Positions 1 to 13,731 are shown, counted from the first letter of the stretch. The stretch: DNA of 64,000 nt from Geobacillus thermodenitrificans subsp. thermodenitrificans DSM 465 (GCF_000496575.1 NZ_AYKT01000015.1:17458-81457), one strand, 5' to 3'. Notes: generated from the sequence alone by a model not told the origin. Numbers and translations are program-made.

Positions 1-1081
1 TCTGCTAAACAAAACAATTGGAATGCGCAGATGTCGCCAGATGGGCATACAACTTTTGCTTTATCGGAGGAACAAAAACATTACCAACAAGGTAGAACGT
101 TTCTTGGTGATGAGGACATTTGAAAACGAATGACCCGACTCAAACAAGCGAAGGAATGTGCATGGCTCCGTCAATATTCAAGCAACATGAGGAAGCAGGG
201 CAGCAAAGATGCGGCGACCGCCTACAAACACTTCTTTGGTAGGGGAGCGAAACATCCCAAATTCAAGAAGAAAAACAAACAAAGCAGCGGCTGATCAAGA
301 CACAGACATAATCACAAACAACCACGTCAAATGAGAGGAACAAATGTCTCCGAAGAAGTGAACGAACAAAAAGTTCGCTTAGATTCGGTTGGCGAAACGA
401 GAAAGAATTTCGCAATACGAATCCGCGAACAGTGTTTGATAGATTGAAGAGATTTTTACGATTAGCGTGGAAGAAACCTAATAAAACACACCAACCATGT
501 AGCGATGGAATCGAAATGGATTTCACTGCAGGTAGCAATGGGATGGTGTTTCCAAAGATCCATCAATCCACAAAGGCCACAAAGAGTGAAAAACGAATGA
601 AGCGATAGCAAAGGAAGCTGTCGCGGAAATATGAAAGATAAAATTCAACAAGAAGGAGGTGCAATCCGTTACAGAAAACCGAAACACATAAAAACCTGAC
701 TTCCTTGTTCAGAAAGAGCGAAGAAGGCGGAAACAGATCCGACACAATGCCATCCACGTTAGCGAAAGCTAGGCTAGCGCATGTGGTCATGGAAGAATGG
801 AACATAAGCGGATGCTGGAAAACAAGAAGTTGTCGGTATCCATTTGGACAGGCATTCCATTAGTTCAAACGACCAAATGGATACAAGTACGAATGGAACA
901 GTATCCCTTTTCTGCTTGTCGGCTGCTTTGATCCGTCATCGAGAACATGCAGTCACTGCAGGGGTGTCAAAGTGAAGTAGTTTCTGTCTGAAAGAGTCTT
1001 TCGGTGCGATGATTGCGGATACGAAATCGACAAGGATTCAACGCAAATAGAAACTGAAAAAATGAGTGGAATCGATCACTG
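1..1081 (+). pseudogene. tnpB: Decayed TnpB (OrfB) RNA-guided nuclease, 5' end outside window
   Basis: Fragments of a TnpB protein can be read in shifting frames. Around 130-295 there is a stretch with WLRQYSSNMRK, AYKHFFGRGAK and HPKFKKKNKQ, matching the N-terminal part of TnpB where a conserved WL...L..A..NFF...P.FK motif lies. Around 500-625 the RuvC-adjacent region ends in QRKLSRKYE. Around 935-1060 the C-terminal zinc finger survives as SSRTCSHCRGVK followed by FRCDDCGYEIDKDS. Multiple in-frame stops (for example at 121) and frame changes rule out a functional product. The typical DRDxNAAxN ending after the last Cys pair is degraded to DKDSTQ. Confidence 0.75.
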
Positions 1082-1215
1082 AGCACCGAACGTGGGTTGA
1101 TTCATTGAGTGAGGAGTTGAAGCCTTCGGAGCGTCGCACCCACGAGAGTCGTTTCGGCAACATCGGGGCCATGAACAAGGAAGGAATAGAAGGGTTATAC
1201 GTTTTCTGTAACGGA
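1..1215 (+). mobile_element. Remnant of an IS200/IS605-family (IS1341-type) element
   Basis: The first 1.2 kb carries the wreck of a TnpB gene followed by about 130 non-coding bases, and stops just short of the yerC start codon. No tnpA is visible, although the left end lies outside the window. The right boundary is my estimate: intact yerC sequence begins at 1223, and no target duplication is expected for this family. Frameshifts and stops show that it is no longer autonomous. Confidence 0.6.
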
Positions 1216-1222
1216 AACAAGC

Positions 1223-1540
1223 ATGCAAATCGATAAACTGCGCGGCAAAGAGCTCGATCAACTGTTTAAAGCCATTTTGTCGCTGCGCGATATAGAGGAG
1301 TGCTACCGATTTTTCGATGATTTATGCACGGTGAATGAAATCCAAGCACTCGCTCAGCGCCTTGAGGTGGCGCGCATGTTGCGCGAAGGGTATACGTACC
1401 ATAAAATCGAAACGGAAACCGGGGCGAGCACAGCGACGATTTCGCGCGTTAAGCGATGCCTCAATTACGGCAATGACGCGTACGCGATGGCACTTGACCG
1501 CATTAAAGAAGAAGAACGCCAGGCGGCTAACGAAGCATAA
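1223..1540 (+). CDS. yerC: YerC/YecD family TrpR-related DNA-binding protein
   Basis: This 105-residue protein belongs to the TrpR-like superfamily and is nearly collinear with B. subtilis YerC. It is a small all-helical DNA-binding protein; the helix-turn-helix is in the stretch HKIETETGASTATISRVKR (about residues 61-79). B. subtilis YerC has been linked to control of histidine biosynthesis (recalled, not shown here). The MQIDKLRGKEL start matches the family. There is no convincing Shine-Dalgarno sequence in front of the ATG, and the DNA immediately upstream belongs to the IS remnant, so native promoter and leader may have been lost or replaced. It is followed by a terminator, so it is transcribed apart from pcrB. 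Confidence 0.9.
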   Translation: MQIDKLRGKELDQLFKAILSLRDIEECYRFFDDLCTVNEIQALAQRLEVARMLREGYTYHKIETETGASTATISRVKRCLNYGNDAYAMALDRIKEEERQAANEA

Positions 1541-1553
1541 CGCTTGGTGCTGC

Positions 1554-1595
1554 AAGGAGATTCCTTCCATCGGAAAAGGAACTCCTTTTCTTTTT
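1554..1595 (+). terminator. Intrinsic terminator after yerC
   Basis: AAGGAGATTCC (1554-1564) pairs with GGAACTCCTT (1578-1587) with one bulged base and runs into a T-rich tract (1586-1595). It sits 14 bases after the yerC stop. Confidence 0.7.
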
Positions 1596-1605
1596 GCGGA
1601 TTTGT

Positions 1606-1611
1606 TATAAT
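1606..1611 (+). promoter_or_regulatory. -10 box of the pcrB operon promoter
   Basis: A perfect TATAAT lies 35 bases upstream of the pcrB start and just after the yerC terminator. No good -35 hexamer is seen 16-18 bases upstream, so only the -10 element is claimed. It probably drives pcrB-pcrA-ligA-camS. Confidence 0.55.
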
Positions 1612-1645
1612 GGAACAATGGAGTAATGAGTGGAGGGATATTGTC

Positions 1646-2365
1646 ATGGAAGAGATTCGCGCTTGGCGCCATGTGTTTAAACTAGACCCGAACAAGCCGA
1701 TCGATGATGAGCGCCTTGAGCGCCTTTGTGAGTCTGGAACGGATGCTGTCATCGTTGGTGGAACGGATGGGGTGACGCTCGATGGTGTGCTCGATTTATT
1801 GGCTCGCATCCGTCGCTTCTCGGTGCCATGCGCGCTCGAAGTGACCAATATAGAAGCGTTGACGCCGGGATTTGATGCGTATCTCATCCCGATGGTGTTA
1901 AACAGTTGCCGTGTCGATTGGGTGATCAGCCGTCATCATGAGGCGGTGAAACAGTATGGCGATGTCATGAACTGGGATGAGATTTTCGCTGAGGGCTATT
2001 GCATTTTAAATGGAGAATGCAAAGCGGCAAAGCTGACAGAGGCTAATACAGCGCTCGATGACGATGATGTCGTGGCGTATGCTCGCCTCGCTGAGCATCT
2101 GTATAAGCTGCCGATCTTTTATCTTGAATATAGCGGTACGTACGGCAATCCGTCGTTAGTGGAAAAAGTGAAACGGGCGCTCAGCCGAACACAGCTCGTG
2201 TACGGCGGCGGCATCATGACGCCAGAACAAGCGGCCGAAATGGCTCGCTATGCCGATACGGTCGTCGTCGGCAACGCCGTTTACGATTCGTTTGAAAGCG
2301 CGTTGGCAACGGTGGAGGCGGTTAAGCGGATCGATGGCGAAAATGAGATCAGTGGTGTAAAATAG
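1646..2365 (+). CDS. pcrB: Heptaprenylglyceryl phosphate synthase PcrB
   Basis: PcrB couples heptaprenyl diphosphate to sn-glycerol-1-phosphate, an archaeal-type ether lipid reaction found in Bacillales. The 239-residue protein has the TIM-barrel fold of the GGGP-synthase family: the phosphate and substrate motifs [20 protein letters not shown] and VVVGNAVY are present in order. ATG 1646 is chosen because GGAGGG lies 8 bases upstream and the protein then begins [17 protein letters not shown] as in relatives; the frame is open 34 codons further upstream but without a suitable start signal. It is first in the pcrB-pcrA-ligA-camS operon, 28 bases before pcrA. Confidence 0.93.
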   Translation: MEEIRAWRHVFKLDPNKPIDDERLERLCESGTDAVIVGGTDGVTLDGVLDLLARIRRFSVPCALEVTNIEALTPGFDAYLIPMVLNSCRVDWVISRHHEAVKQYGDVMNWDEIFAEGYCILNGECKAAKLTEANTALDDDDVVAYARLAEHLYKLPIFYLEYSGTYGNPSLVEKVKRALSRTQLVYGGGIMTPEQAAEMARYADTVVVGNAVYDSFESALATVEAVKRIDGENEISGVK

Positions 2366-2393
2366 AACATATGTTTTATTGGTGGTGGAAACG

Positions 2394-4568
2394 ATGAATT
2401 TTTTATCTGAAAAGTTGCTCGCTCATTTAAACAAGGAGCAGCAGGAGGCGGTCAAAACGACGGAAGGTCCGCTGCTCATTATGGCTGGGGCCGGCAGCGG
2501 GAAAACGCGTGTGTTGACACACCGAATCGCCTATTTAATGGCGGAAAAGCATGTTGCGCCGTGGAACATTTTAGCTATTACGTTTACGAACAAGGCGGCG
2601 CGCGAAATGCGAGAGCGTGTGCAGGCGCTCTTAGGTGGAGCGGCGGAAGACGTTTGGATTTCAACATTCCATTCGATGTGTGTCCGCATTTTACGCCGCG
2701 ACATTGATCGCATCGGCATTAACCGCAATTTTTCGATCCTCGATCCAACCGACCAGCTTTCGGTGATCAAAGCAATTTTAAAAGAAAAGAACATCGATCC
2801 GAAAAAATTTGAGCCGCGGACGATTTTGGGCACGATTAGCGGGGCAAAAAACGATTTGCTCACGCCGGAGCAATTTGCGAAACGGGCGTCGACGTATTAC
2901 GAAAAAATCGTCAGCGATGTGTATCAAGAATACCAGCAACGTCTTCTCCGCAATCATTCGCTTGACTTTGATGATTTGATCATGACGACGCTTCAGCTGT
3001 TTGACCGCGTGCCGGATGTGCTTCAATATTACCAATATAAATTCCAGTACATTCACATTGATGAGTATCAAGATACGAACCGTGCTCAATACACACTCGT
3101 GAAAAAACTTGCCGAACGGTTCCAAAACATTTGTGCCGTCGGAGACGCTGACCAGTCGATTTATCGGTGGCGCGGGGCAGATATCCAAAACATTTTATCG
3201 TTTGAGCGCGATTACCCGAACGCGAAAGTGATTTTACTCGAACAAAACTACCGTTCGACAAAGCGGATTTTACAAGCGGCGAACGAAGTGATCGAGCATA
3301 ACGTCAACCGGAAGCCGAAACGGCTTTGGACAGAAAATCCGGAAGGGAAGCCAATCACCTATTACGAAGCGATGAACGAAGCAGATGAAGCGCAGTTTGT
3401 CGCTGGTCGCATTCAAGAGGCGATTGAGAGCGGGGCTCGCTGCTACAGTGATTTTGCGGTGTTATACCGCACGAACGCCCAGTCGCGTGTCATTGAGGAA
3501 ATGTTGTTAAAAGCGAACATTCCGTACCAAATCGTCGGTGGCTTAAAGTTCTATGACCGGAAAGAAATTAAAGATATCCTTGCGTATTTGCGTGTCATTG
3601 CCAATCCGGATGACGATTTAAGTTTGCTTCGTATCATTAACGTGCCGAAGCGCGGCATTGGGGCCTCGACGATCGACAAACTCGTCCGCTATGCGGCTGA
3701 GCATGAGCTGTCGCTGTTTGAAGCGCTTGGGGAGCTCGAGATGATCGGCCTGAGCGCTAAGGCGACCGGGGCGCTCGCGGCGTTCCGCGGCCAGCTCGAG
3801 CAATGGACACAGCTGCAAGAATACGTCTCCGTTACCGAACTTGTTGAAGAAGTGCTCGACAAATCCGGCTATCGCGACATGCTGAAGGCGGAGCGGACGA
3901 TTGAGGCACAAAGCCGCCTCGAGAACCTTGATGAGTTTCTATCGGTGACAAAGCATTTTGAAAACGCAAGTGATGATAAATCGCTCATCGCCTTTTTAAC
4001 TGACTTGGCGCTTATCTCTGATTTGGACGAGCTAAACGGCAACGACCAAACGGAAGAGGGGGATGCGGTCGTTTTAATGACGCTTCACGCCGCCAAAGGG
4101 CTCGAGTTTCCGGTCGTCTTTTTGATTGGTATGGAGGAAGGCATCTTTCCACACAACCGTTCGCTCGATGACGAAGATGAGATGGAAGAAGAGCGGCGGC
4201 TGGCGTACGTCGGCATCACCCGCGCGGAAGAAGAACTTGTGTTAACAAGCGCACAAATGCGGACGTTGTTTGGCAACATTCAAATGAACCCGCCGTCGCG
4301 CTTTTTAAATGAAATTCCGGCGCATTTGCTCGAGACGGTTTCGCGCCGTCAAATGACCGCTTCACGTCCGGTCGTTTCACGCCCACAGGTAAACGGTGCT
4401 GTTGGGGTGTGGAAAGTTGGTGACCGGGCGAATCACCGGAAATGGGGAATCGGCACGGTCGTCAGTGTCCGCGGTGAAGGCGACGACCAAGAACTCGATA
4501 TCGCTTTTCCGAGTCCGATCGGAATTAAGCGGCTGCTCGCTAAATTTGCGCCGATTGAGAAAGTGTAA
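2394..4568 (+). CDS. pcrA: ATP-dependent DNA helicase PcrA
   Basis: PcrA is a superfamily 1A 3'-5' helicase used in rolling-circle plasmid replication, repair and removal of RNA polymerase and recombinase filaments. At 724 residues it has exactly the length of the structurally studied Geobacillus PcrA. Visible motifs include Walker [10 protein letters not shown] (near residue 30), motif II DEYQDTN, motif [15 protein letters not shown], motif IV EQNYRS, motif [14 protein letters not shown] and motif [13 protein letters not shown]. The C-terminal Tudor-like RNA polymerase-interaction domain ([15 protein letters not shown]) is intact. Start ATG 2394 follows a GGTGGTGG ribosome site; an in-frame TTG at 2379 is less likely. 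The next gene, ligA, is 21 bases away. Confidence 0.97.
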   Translation: MNFLSEKLLAHLNKEQQEAVKTTEGPLLIMAGAGSGKTRVLTHRIAYLMAEKHVAPWNILAITFTNKAAREMRERVQALLGGAAEDVWISTFHSMCVRILRRDIDRIGINRNFSILDPTDQLSVIKAILKEKNIDPKKFEPRTILGTISGAKNDLLTPEQFAKRASTYYEKIVSDVYQEYQQRLLRNHSLDFDDLIMTTLQLFDRVPDVLQYYQYKFQYIHIDEYQDTNRAQYTLVKKLAERFQNICAVGDADQSIYRWRGADIQNILSFERDYPNAKVILLEQNYRSTKRILQAANEVIEHNVNRKPKRLWTENPEGKPITYYEAMNEADEAQFVAGRIQEAIESGARCYSDFAVLYRTNAQSRVIEEMLLKANIPYQIVGGLKFYDRKEIKDILAYLRVIANPDDDLSLLRIINVPKRGIGASTIDKLVRYAAEHELSLFEALGELEMIGLSAKATGALAAFRGQLEQWTQLQEYVSVTELVEEVLDKSGYRDMLKAERTIEAQSRLENLDEFLSVTKHFENASDDKSLIAFLTDLALISDLDELNGNDQTEEGDAVVLMTLHAAKGLEFPVVFLIGMEEGIFPHNRSLDDEDEMEEERRLAYVGITRAEEELVLTSAQMRTLFGNIQMNPPSRFLNEIPAHLLETVSRRQMTASRPVVSRPQVNGAVGVWKVGDRANHRKWGIGTVVSVRGEGDDQELDIAFPSPIGIKRLLAKFAPIEKV

Positions 4569-7822
<3,254 letters not shown>

Positions 7823-7841
7823 CGAACCAACCATGGCACGA

Positions 7842-7875
7842 CATCCTCTCCAGATCAGCTGGGGAGGATGTTTTG
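7842..7875 (+). terminator. Intrinsic terminator of the pcrB-camS operon
   Basis: CATCCTCTCCA pairs with TGGGGAGGATG around the loop GATCAGC and is followed by TTTTGTT, 20 bases after camS. Confidence 0.85.
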
Positions 7876-8221
7876 TTCATGTGAAGTTTTCGGATGATTG
7901 CTCAGGAACAGGGTGTGGCTTATTTAGCCGATAAACGATTCGAAACGGCTAAGGGGCTTTAGGTATGTGGGAATGGCTGAGCGGTATCATGCAATAGTTC
8001 TGTTCCATCACGGTGTGATCCAATCCCGTCGCTTACCGATTGCGACGAATATGGGAGAAATTAGTGGAATTGGCACTTGGTTGGATGGATGACCGGTTGG
8101 TAAAATGATGGTTAGAAGACGGTTTTTGGCATTGGAAGGCAACAGCTGCCTTTGTCATGCTTGTATTAAAAAGGGGCGATCGCTTGTCCCGAAAATACGC
8201 GGGTAAAGGTGTGGATACAAG
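7876..8221 (+). other. Intergenic region without a recognisable gene
   Basis: About 346 bases contain only short broken reading frames, and I recognise no protein remnant. B. subtilis has a proline transporter gene (opuE) in this neighbourhood, which is absent here. An AAAGGTG ribosome site just before 8222 serves the next gene. Confidence 0.5.
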
Positions 8222-8782
8222 ATGAAAGCAATTTGTGTATTTTGTGGATCAAGCTATGGACAGAACAGCAAATATAAAGAAGCAGCGCAGGAGCTTGGGA
8301 TGTTTTTAGCTCGCCGCGGCATTACGCTGATTTACGGCGGAGGAAAGGCTGGGCTGATGGGAGAGGTGGCCGAGGCAGTGCTAGGCCATCAAGGGCATGT
8401 CGTCGGGATCATTCCACAGTTTTTGAAAGATCGAGAAGTAGCTCATGATCGGTTGAGCGAGTTGGTCGTCGTCGATACAATGCATACGCGCAAGGCGAAA
8501 ATGAACGAAGCAGCCGACGGGTTTATCGCCCTGCCTGGAGGATATGGAACGTACGAAGAGCTGTTTGAAGTGCTGTCGTGGTCGCGTGTCGGCCTTCACC
8601 AAAAACCGATCGGCCTGCTCAATGTGGACGGCTTTTTTGACCCGCTCCTCGACTTGCTTCGGCACACGGTTCAACAAGGATTTGCCGCCCCACAAGATCT
8701 CGAGCTGATCGTGAGTGCCGGGGATGTTCCGACGCTATATGAGCAGATGAGCATGTTCCGCCATCGTCGCGGGCAGCGATGA
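8222..8782 (+). CDS. LOG family protein (nucleoside 5'-monophosphate phosphoribohydrolase)
   Basis: This 186-residue Rossmann-like protein belongs to the LOG (LONELY GUY) family, formerly annotated as lysine decarboxylase. Family members hydrolyse cytokinin riboside monophosphates or other nucleoside monophosphates to base and ribose-5-phosphate. The two diagnostic signatures are present: GGGKAGLMG (about residues 39-47) and PGGYGTYEE (about 100-108), with the Arg/Lys-containing segment TRKAKM between them. It is closest in type to B. subtilis YvdD. It stands alone between the camS terminator and a convergent amine oxidase gene; the two stops are only 26 bases apart. Confidence 0.88.
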   Translation: MKAICVFCGSSYGQNSKYKEAAQELGMFLARRGITLIYGGGKAGLMGEVAEAVLGHQGHVVGIIPQFLKDREVAHDRLSELVVVDTMHTRKAKMNEAADGFIALPGGYGTYEELFEVLSWSRVGLHQKPIGLLNVDGFFDPLLDLLRHTVQQGFAAPQDLELIVSAGDVPTLYEQMSMFRHRRGQR

Positions 8783-8808
8783 TGGCGGGGTGGTTTGCCG
8801 CTAAGTCT

Positions 8809-10284
8809 TTAAGCCGGCGAATTGTTTACTTCATATGCGGCGCAGATGCCGGATTCAATGGCTCCTTGAATCCAGCCATGGTGCGTGGAAGTATGTTCCC
8901 CAGCAAAATGAACCCTTCCTTCGGGGGTAGCAATATAGGGGGAAATCTCTGTTATTTGATTCGGCTTCATCAGTGTAAAGGCGCCGCCCGAGTATGGATA
9001 GCGTACCCAGCTATGACTTGTTCCGGTTTCAAATTCGCGGTACACTTGTTCACCATGGAGGACGGCTAAGTTTTTTAACGTGTATTCGAGCCGCTCTTCA
9101 GCGCTTAGGCTGTCCCACGGGATCGTGTCGTCTTCCCACGTATAGCTGGCCAATACGACGCCTGGTCCAGTCGTGCCGATGCCTTGGCTTGGATATTGGG
9201 TGTAGCGAATTGGCAAATCGGACACTGTTCGTCCCCCGAACAAGCCTTCTTTTTCCCAAAAACGTGTTTTAAACTGGATGCCGGTTTTCGTTGAACCGAC
9301 ATAATGAAGTTCGCGAATGGCTTTTCGTTTATTCTCGGAAAACGAATGGCGTGGTTCAATGTCGACAAATTGCAAAATCGAAAACGGGATGGTGACGATC
9401 ACTCGATCGGCTGTGATTTGAAATGGCTGAAGAATTTTTGTATGGATCGCATGAATGGTGACACTGTTTTTGTTTTGGACAATTTTTTGCACTTTATGGC
9501 TAAAGAGCAGCTCATCCTTCAGTTGCGGCAAAAAGGCCTTTGGAAGCCGATCGTTGCCGCCAACAATTTTATAAAAGCGCATGTTCGGTGTAAACAATGT
9601 CATCAGTTCGCGCAACAGCCCAAGAAACGACAATTCCGGGAATCCTTCGAGCGAGAGGACCGCTTTGATCATATCGATAGCACCTACCGATAGCCTTAGG
9701 CCGAACGGGTTGTAACGCAAATAGGTGTCAAACGAGTAGTGGTCGAGCTGTTCGATGACAATCGGCCAATGTTTCTCTGGGTTTTGTTCAATGAATTGAA
9801 TGACTGGGCGAACCGCCATTTGCAATAGTTCGGAAGCCGTTTTGCCTCGTTCATAGGAAGCGATGGGAAAGCCAAAGAGGTCGGGATGCCGTTCGTATTC
9901 GCTAAGGCGCGCTTTGATACCGCGAAAATACAAAATGTCGCGCGGAGTGCTGTTGACAAAAGGGTGGATCGGCAAGTTGAACTTTTGGATGTATTCCAAC
10001 GTCAAGCGGTGGGTGTGTGGAATGCGCATCGCGCCCGCTTCGAAATACTGGTCATCGCGAAAGTCGGATCGGATCGTGTAGATTCGGCCGCCGACCCGCT
10101 CAGATGCCTCAAGAATGGTGACGCGATGGCCCGCCTGTTTCAGCAGTGATGCCGCCACAAGCCCGGCCATGCCAGCACCGATAATGACGATCTTTTTCGG
10201 TATGGATGTTTTCTTTAACCCGTTTCGAATAATCGAGATCATCGTCTCCATGGGCAGTCTCGGAGAAATATAGGGATGTGCCAC
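8809..10284 (-). CDS. Flavin monoamine oxidase / L-amino-acid oxidase family protein
   Basis: This 491-residue FAD-dependent amine oxidase resembles B. subtilis YobN. Oxidative deamination of amines or amino acids giving H2O2 is expected for the family; the substrate cannot be told. The FAD-binding dinucleotide motif is clear (IVIIGAGMAGLVAASLL, about residues 33-49), followed by EASERVGGRI, and the C-terminal FAD contact lies in HFAGEHTSTHHGWIQGAIES. No signal peptide is visible, so it is probably cytosolic. The start is a GTG preceded by AAAGGGGG. It is convergent with the LOG gene, with the VOC gene upstream on the same strand about 95 bases away. Confidence 0.88.
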   Translation of the reverse strand: MAHPYISPRLPMETMISIIRNGLKKTSIPKKIVIIGAGMAGLVAASLLKQAGHRVTILEASERVGGRIYTIRSDFRDDQYFEAGAMRIPHTHRLTLEYIQKFNLPIHPFVNSTPRDILYFRGIKARLSEYERHPDLFGFPIASYERGKTASELLQMAVRPVIQFIEQNPEKHWPIVIEQLDHYSFDTYLRYNPFGLRLSVGAIDMIKAVLSLEGFPELSFLGLLRELMTLFTPNMRFYKIVGGNDRLPKAFLPQLKDELLFSHKVQKIVQNKNSVTIHAIHTKILQPFQITADRVIVTIPFSILQFVDIEPRHSFSENKRKAIRELHYVGSTKTGIQFKTRFWEKEGLFGGRTVSDLPIRYTQYPSQGIGTTGPGVVLASYTWEDDTIPWDSLSAEERLEYTLKNLAVLHGEQVYREFETGTSHSWVRYPYSGGAFTLMKPNQITEISPYIATPEGRVHFAGEHTSTHHGWIQGAIESGICAAYEVNNSPA

Positions 10285-10380
10285 GTGTCAATCCCCCTTT
10301 GCCATTTTCACTACATTTGGATGAAACTACGGTTATTCCATCCTATTCAGCAGCAAAGGGGGATATGTGAAAAGCATCTG

Positions 10381-11154
10381 TCACGATTCAGAAACGATAT
10401 ACGTCCCTCCAGCTAGCTCGAAGCGGCGCCTTGGCTGAATGCCGGCGATCCGACATAAAAATGGCCTTGTTGACGGGCGATCGTCGGCTTTGTAAAAGCG
10501 GAGAGCGATGCCGTCAACGGTTAGCTCCGCATATGTTCCCTCTTCATCGTGCCTAACCTCGGGTACCGGCAAGCCAAACAGCCGGCGGTAGCCGTCGATG
10601 GCGCGATCGAGATCGAGCGTATAGAGGCTAATCGATGACAAAGAAGGGGAACCGATCGGGTGGCGCATCAGCGGCGCCAATTCATTCATCCGCATGTCGT
10701 CGCTGTCGCCCCATTCGATGAAAAACGGGTAACGGAACGCGCCGCCTGTGTCGTCTTCAAGAAACAGCATTGACCACGTGAGCAACTTGCCGTCATCGCG
10801 CTGGCGACTGCCAGGGAACGGCCCGATTGGGGTGAATCCTTTGTTCCGTAGCTGCTTTGCCAATGATTCGATATCGTTCGTCCGGAACGCTAATTGAGAA
10901 AAGCCACTTCCCTCTTGGCTGTCGGCGACAAGCTGGGTGATGAGCGGATTTCCGCATGTGTTCGCCGTCTGCATGTCAGCGATGCCGATCCATTCAATGT
11001 AGCAGAGCGGCTTGAAATAGCACAATGCGTTATACGTTCCCCATGACAAATGGCGGCCGCCATGGGAGGCCGTAAACCCTAATTGCTCAAACGCTGCTTT
11101 CGCTTGTTCGGGGCGCTCGGTTAAATGAACGAGATGGTCAAACGCGATATTCAT
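10381..11154 (-). CDS. VOC (glyoxalase/dioxygenase-fold) family protein
   Basis: The 257-residue protein begins MNIAFDHLVHLTERPEQA, a typical first strand of the vicinal-oxygen-chelate fold with a potential metal-ligand His at position 7, and carries a second half starting near SISLYTLDLDRAIDGYRRLFGLP. It looks like the Glyoxalase_3-like group found in Bacillaceae. The substrate is unknown. ATG 11154 is chosen because AGGAAAGGAG lies just upstream; the frame stays open 38 further codons but lacks a start signal. It may share a transcript with the amine oxidase downstream. Confidence 0.8.
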   Translation of the reverse strand: MNIAFDHLVHLTERPEQAKAAFEQLGFTASHGGRHLSWGTYNALCYFKPLCYIEWIGIADMQTANTCGNPLITQLVADSQEGSGFSQLAFRTNDIESLAKQLRNKGFTPIGPFPGSRQRDDGKLLTWSMLFLEDDTGGAFRYPFFIEWGDSDDMRMNELAPLMRHPIGSPSLSSISLYTLDLDRAIDGYRRLFGLPVPEVRHDEEGTYAELTVDGIALRFYKADDRPSTRPFLCRIAGIQPRRRFELAGGTYIVSES

Positions 11155-11886
11155 GACGTTGGGCTCCTTTCCTATATGAGAATGGATCAGTAGGACAGCA
11201 CTTCTTTTCGTTTGACAGATGATGCATTCGTTATCGACCGTACGGTGGGCGATGAAATCTAAGTCCAACTGGATGTCTTCGATTTGAGGTCAATGATTCG
11301 GCACGGGAATCTATGTTTTGTTCGAGGTGGTTTCTAAACCGAGAAGGTTCCCACCTTCACGCATGAGCACAAGTGGGAGATGAATCGGAGTCTTTCACCA
11401 AGCGTGGAACGTATAAGGATGTCTTGGTTGACAGCCTGCTGTGGCGAGCATTCTCAAGCATCTCCCATCTTTAAGTGTAAACGTAGGTGGGGGGAGTGTT
11501 CAATTCTAATGAAGCGCTTTCTCGCAAGGTGATGTGCATCAGCTGCAAGAGCATCGGTTCCCTCTTGGCGGTGAAGAAAGGGCGGAAACGATGCTGTGCC
11601 TTTCTTTTTCCCAGCGTGAAGCAAGCCTTGGTGTTGACGCCGTTATTATTCCATGCGGATCTCTGGTTGTTTCTTACGCATTTCTGACTGTTCCGGCTGA
11701 ATGGTGATTTATTACCGCTCGAGTTGTTTTTGTTGATAAACTGACGCAATGGGACATCCATCGTGTTCGGGCTGTCGAGCGCTTAGGCAAGCGATGTTTC
11801 GTTCATCGTTACAAGTTCCTTTTTATCAGTTATGGCGTATATGTTCGTGTATGTCCATTGACAACCACTCAAATTGGTCCGGAATG
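11155..11886. other. Long intergenic region with no intact gene
   Basis: Some 730 bases hold only short frames. A patch near 11720-11810 reads VVFVDKLTQWDIHRVRAVE on the + strand and could be debris of a gene, but I cannot assign it. Neither a tRNA nor an insertion-sequence end was recognised. Confidence 0.4.
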
Positions 11887-11916
11887 TTGCTTTATTTCCT
11901 TAAATTTTGGTATCAT
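11887..11916 (+). promoter_or_regulatory. Predicted sigma-A promoter of gatCAB
   Basis: TTGCTT (11887-11892) and TATCAT (11911-11916) are separated by 18 bases and lie about 40 bases upstream of the gatC start. Confidence 0.5.
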
Positions 11917-11957
11917 CATAGTATTGTGGAAGGTCGACCATGTCGGAGGTGAATACG

Positions 11958-12248
11958 ATGTCGCGAATTTCGATTGAACAAGTAAAACATGTCGCGGATT
12001 TAGCGCGGTTAGCGATGACGGATGAGGAGGCGGAACTGTTTACGAAACAGCTTGACGCCATCATTACATTTGCCGAGCAGTTGAATGAGCTGGATACGGA
12101 AAATGTACCGCCGACATCGCACGTGCTCGATATGAGAAACGTGATGCGCGAAGATGAGCCGGAGCCTGGACTGCCGCGTGAAGAAGTGTTGAAAAACGCG
12201 CCGGATCAGCAAGACGGCCAATTCCGTGTACCAGCCATTTTAGAGTAA
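11958..12248 (+). CDS. gatC: Asp-tRNA(Asn)/Glu-tRNA(Gln) amidotransferase subunit C
   Basis: GatC is the 96-residue scaffold subunit that clamps GatA and GatB together. The sequence [28 protein letters not shown] and the tail [16 protein letters not shown] are standard for the family. ATG 11958 is used because GGAGGTGA lies eight bases upstream; an in-frame ATG at 11940 precedes the ribosome site and is rejected. It is first in gatC-gatA-gatB, with 12 bases before gatA. Confidence 0.95.
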   Translation: MSRISIEQVKHVADLARLAMTDEEAELFTKQLDAIITFAEQLNELDTENVPPTSHVLDMRNVMREDEPEPGLPREEVLKNAPDQQDGQFRVPAILE

Positions 12249-12260
12249 GGAGGGGGATTT

Positions 12261-13718
12261 ATGTCGCTCTTTGACCATACGGTGTCCGAATTACATACGT
12301 TATTGCAGAAAAAAGAAGTGTCCATTTCGGATTTAGTTGATGAATCATACCGCCGCATCGGCGAAGTGGAAGAAAAAGTACAAGCGTTTTTAACGTTAAA
12401 CGAAGAACAAGCGCGGGCGAAAGCGAAAGAGCTTGACGACAAGCTGGCGAAAGGCGAGGAAACAAACCCGCTGTTTGGCTTGCCGATCGGCATTAAAGAC
12501 AACATTGTCACCAAAGGACTGCGCACGACATGTGCCAGCAAAATTTTATATAACTTTGATCCGATTTACGATGCGACCGTTATGGAACGGCTGAATGCTG
12601 CGGGCGCGATTACGATCGGGAAGCTGAACATGGACGAGTTTGCCATGGGTTCGTCGACGGAAAACTCCGGGTTCCAGCTGACGCGCAACCCATGGGATTT
12701 GGAGCGCGTTCCAGGCGGTTCAAGCGGCGGTTCGGCCGCGGCAGTGGCGGCAGGCGAAGTGCCGTTTTCGCTAGGATCAGATACGGGTGGTTCGATCCGC
12801 CAGCCAGCAGCGTTTTGCGGAGTTGTCGGATTGAAGCCGACGTACGGTCGCGTTTCGCGTTTCGGGCTCGTCGCGTTTGCGTCGTCGCTTGACCAAATTG
12901 GTCCGATTACGCGCACGGTAGAAGATAATGCATATTTGTTGCAAGTGATCGCTGGCGTTGACCCGATGGATTCGACGTCGGCGAATATTGACGTGCCAAA
13001 CTACGTTGAGGCGTTAACAGGCGATATCAAAGGGCTGAAAATCGCTGTGCCAAAAGAATATTTAGGCGAAGGCGTCGCCGAAGAAGTACGCCAGTCGGTG
13101 CTTGCGGCACTCAGTGTGCTGGAGAAGCTTGGAGCGACATGGGAAGAAGTGTCGCTGCCACATTCGAAATATGCCTTGGCGACGTACTATTTGCTTGCTT
13201 CGTCGGAAGCATCTGCCAACCTTGCCCGCTTTGACGGTGTCCGCTACGGCTACCGGACGGACAATGCGAAAAACTTGATCGATATGTACAAACAAACGCG
13301 GAGCGAAGGGTTCGGCAGCGAAGTCAAACGCCGTATTATGCTTGGGACGTTTGCCTTAAGCTCGGGCTATTACGATGCGTATTACAAAAAGGCACAAAAA
13401 GTGCGGACGTTAATTAAACGCGACTTTGAAAATGTCTTTGAACAATACGATGTCATCATCGGTCCGACGACGCCGACGCCAGCGTTTAAAATCGGCGAGA
13501 AAACGAGCGATCCGCTGACCATGTATATGAACGATATTTTAACGATTCCGGTCAACCTTGCGGGTGTACCGGCGATTTCTGTGCCGTGCGGCTTTGTTGA
13601 TGGCTTGCCGGTCGGCTTGCAAATTATCGGCAAGCATTTTGATGAAAGCACGGTCTACCGTGTCGCTCACGCCTTTGAACAAGCGACCGATTACCATAAG
13701 CAAAAACCGGTGTTATAA
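12261..13718 (+). CDS. gatA: Asp-tRNA(Asn)/Glu-tRNA(Gln) amidotransferase subunit A
   Basis: GatA is the glutaminase/amidase subunit, releasing ammonia from glutamine for transamidation of Glu-tRNA(Gln). The 485-residue protein has the amidase-signature triad Lys79 (GLPIGIKDN), Ser154 ([14 protein letters not shown]) and Ser178 (GGSIRQPAA), the same numbering as the characterised staphylococcal enzyme. A strong AAGGAGGGG precedes the ATG. It lies 12 bases after gatC and 13 bases before gatB, consistent with one operon and stoichiometric expression. Confidence 0.97.
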   Translation: MSLFDHTVSELHTLLQKKEVSISDLVDESYRRIGEVEEKVQAFLTLNEEQARAKAKELDDKLAKGEETNPLFGLPIGIKDNIVTKGLRTTCASKILYNFDPIYDATVMERLNAAGAITIGKLNMDEFAMGSSTENSGFQLTRNPWDLERVPGGSSGGSAAAVAAGEVPFSLGSDTGGSIRQPAAFCGVVGLKPTYGRVSRFGLVAFASSLDQIGPITRTVEDNAYLLQVIAGVDPMDSTSANIDVPNYVEALTGDIKGLKIAVPKEYLGEGVAEEVRQSVLAALSVLEKLGATWEEVSLPHSKYALATYYLLASSEASANLARFDGVRYGYRTDNAKNLIDMYKQTRSEGFGSEVKRRIMLGTFALSSGYYDAYYKKAQKVRTLIKRDFENVFEQYDVIIGPTTPTPAFKIGEKTSDPLTMYMNDILTIPVNLAGVPAISVPCGFVDGLPVGLQIIGKHFDESTVYRVAHAFEQATDYHKQKPVL

Positions 13719-13731
13719 GGGGGGATAGACG

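Noticed and set aside
11720..11810. Fragment VVFVDKLTQWDIHRV as a remnant of an HD-domain hydrolase
   Set aside because: The resemblance is to a few residues only and no His-Asp motif can be found nearby.
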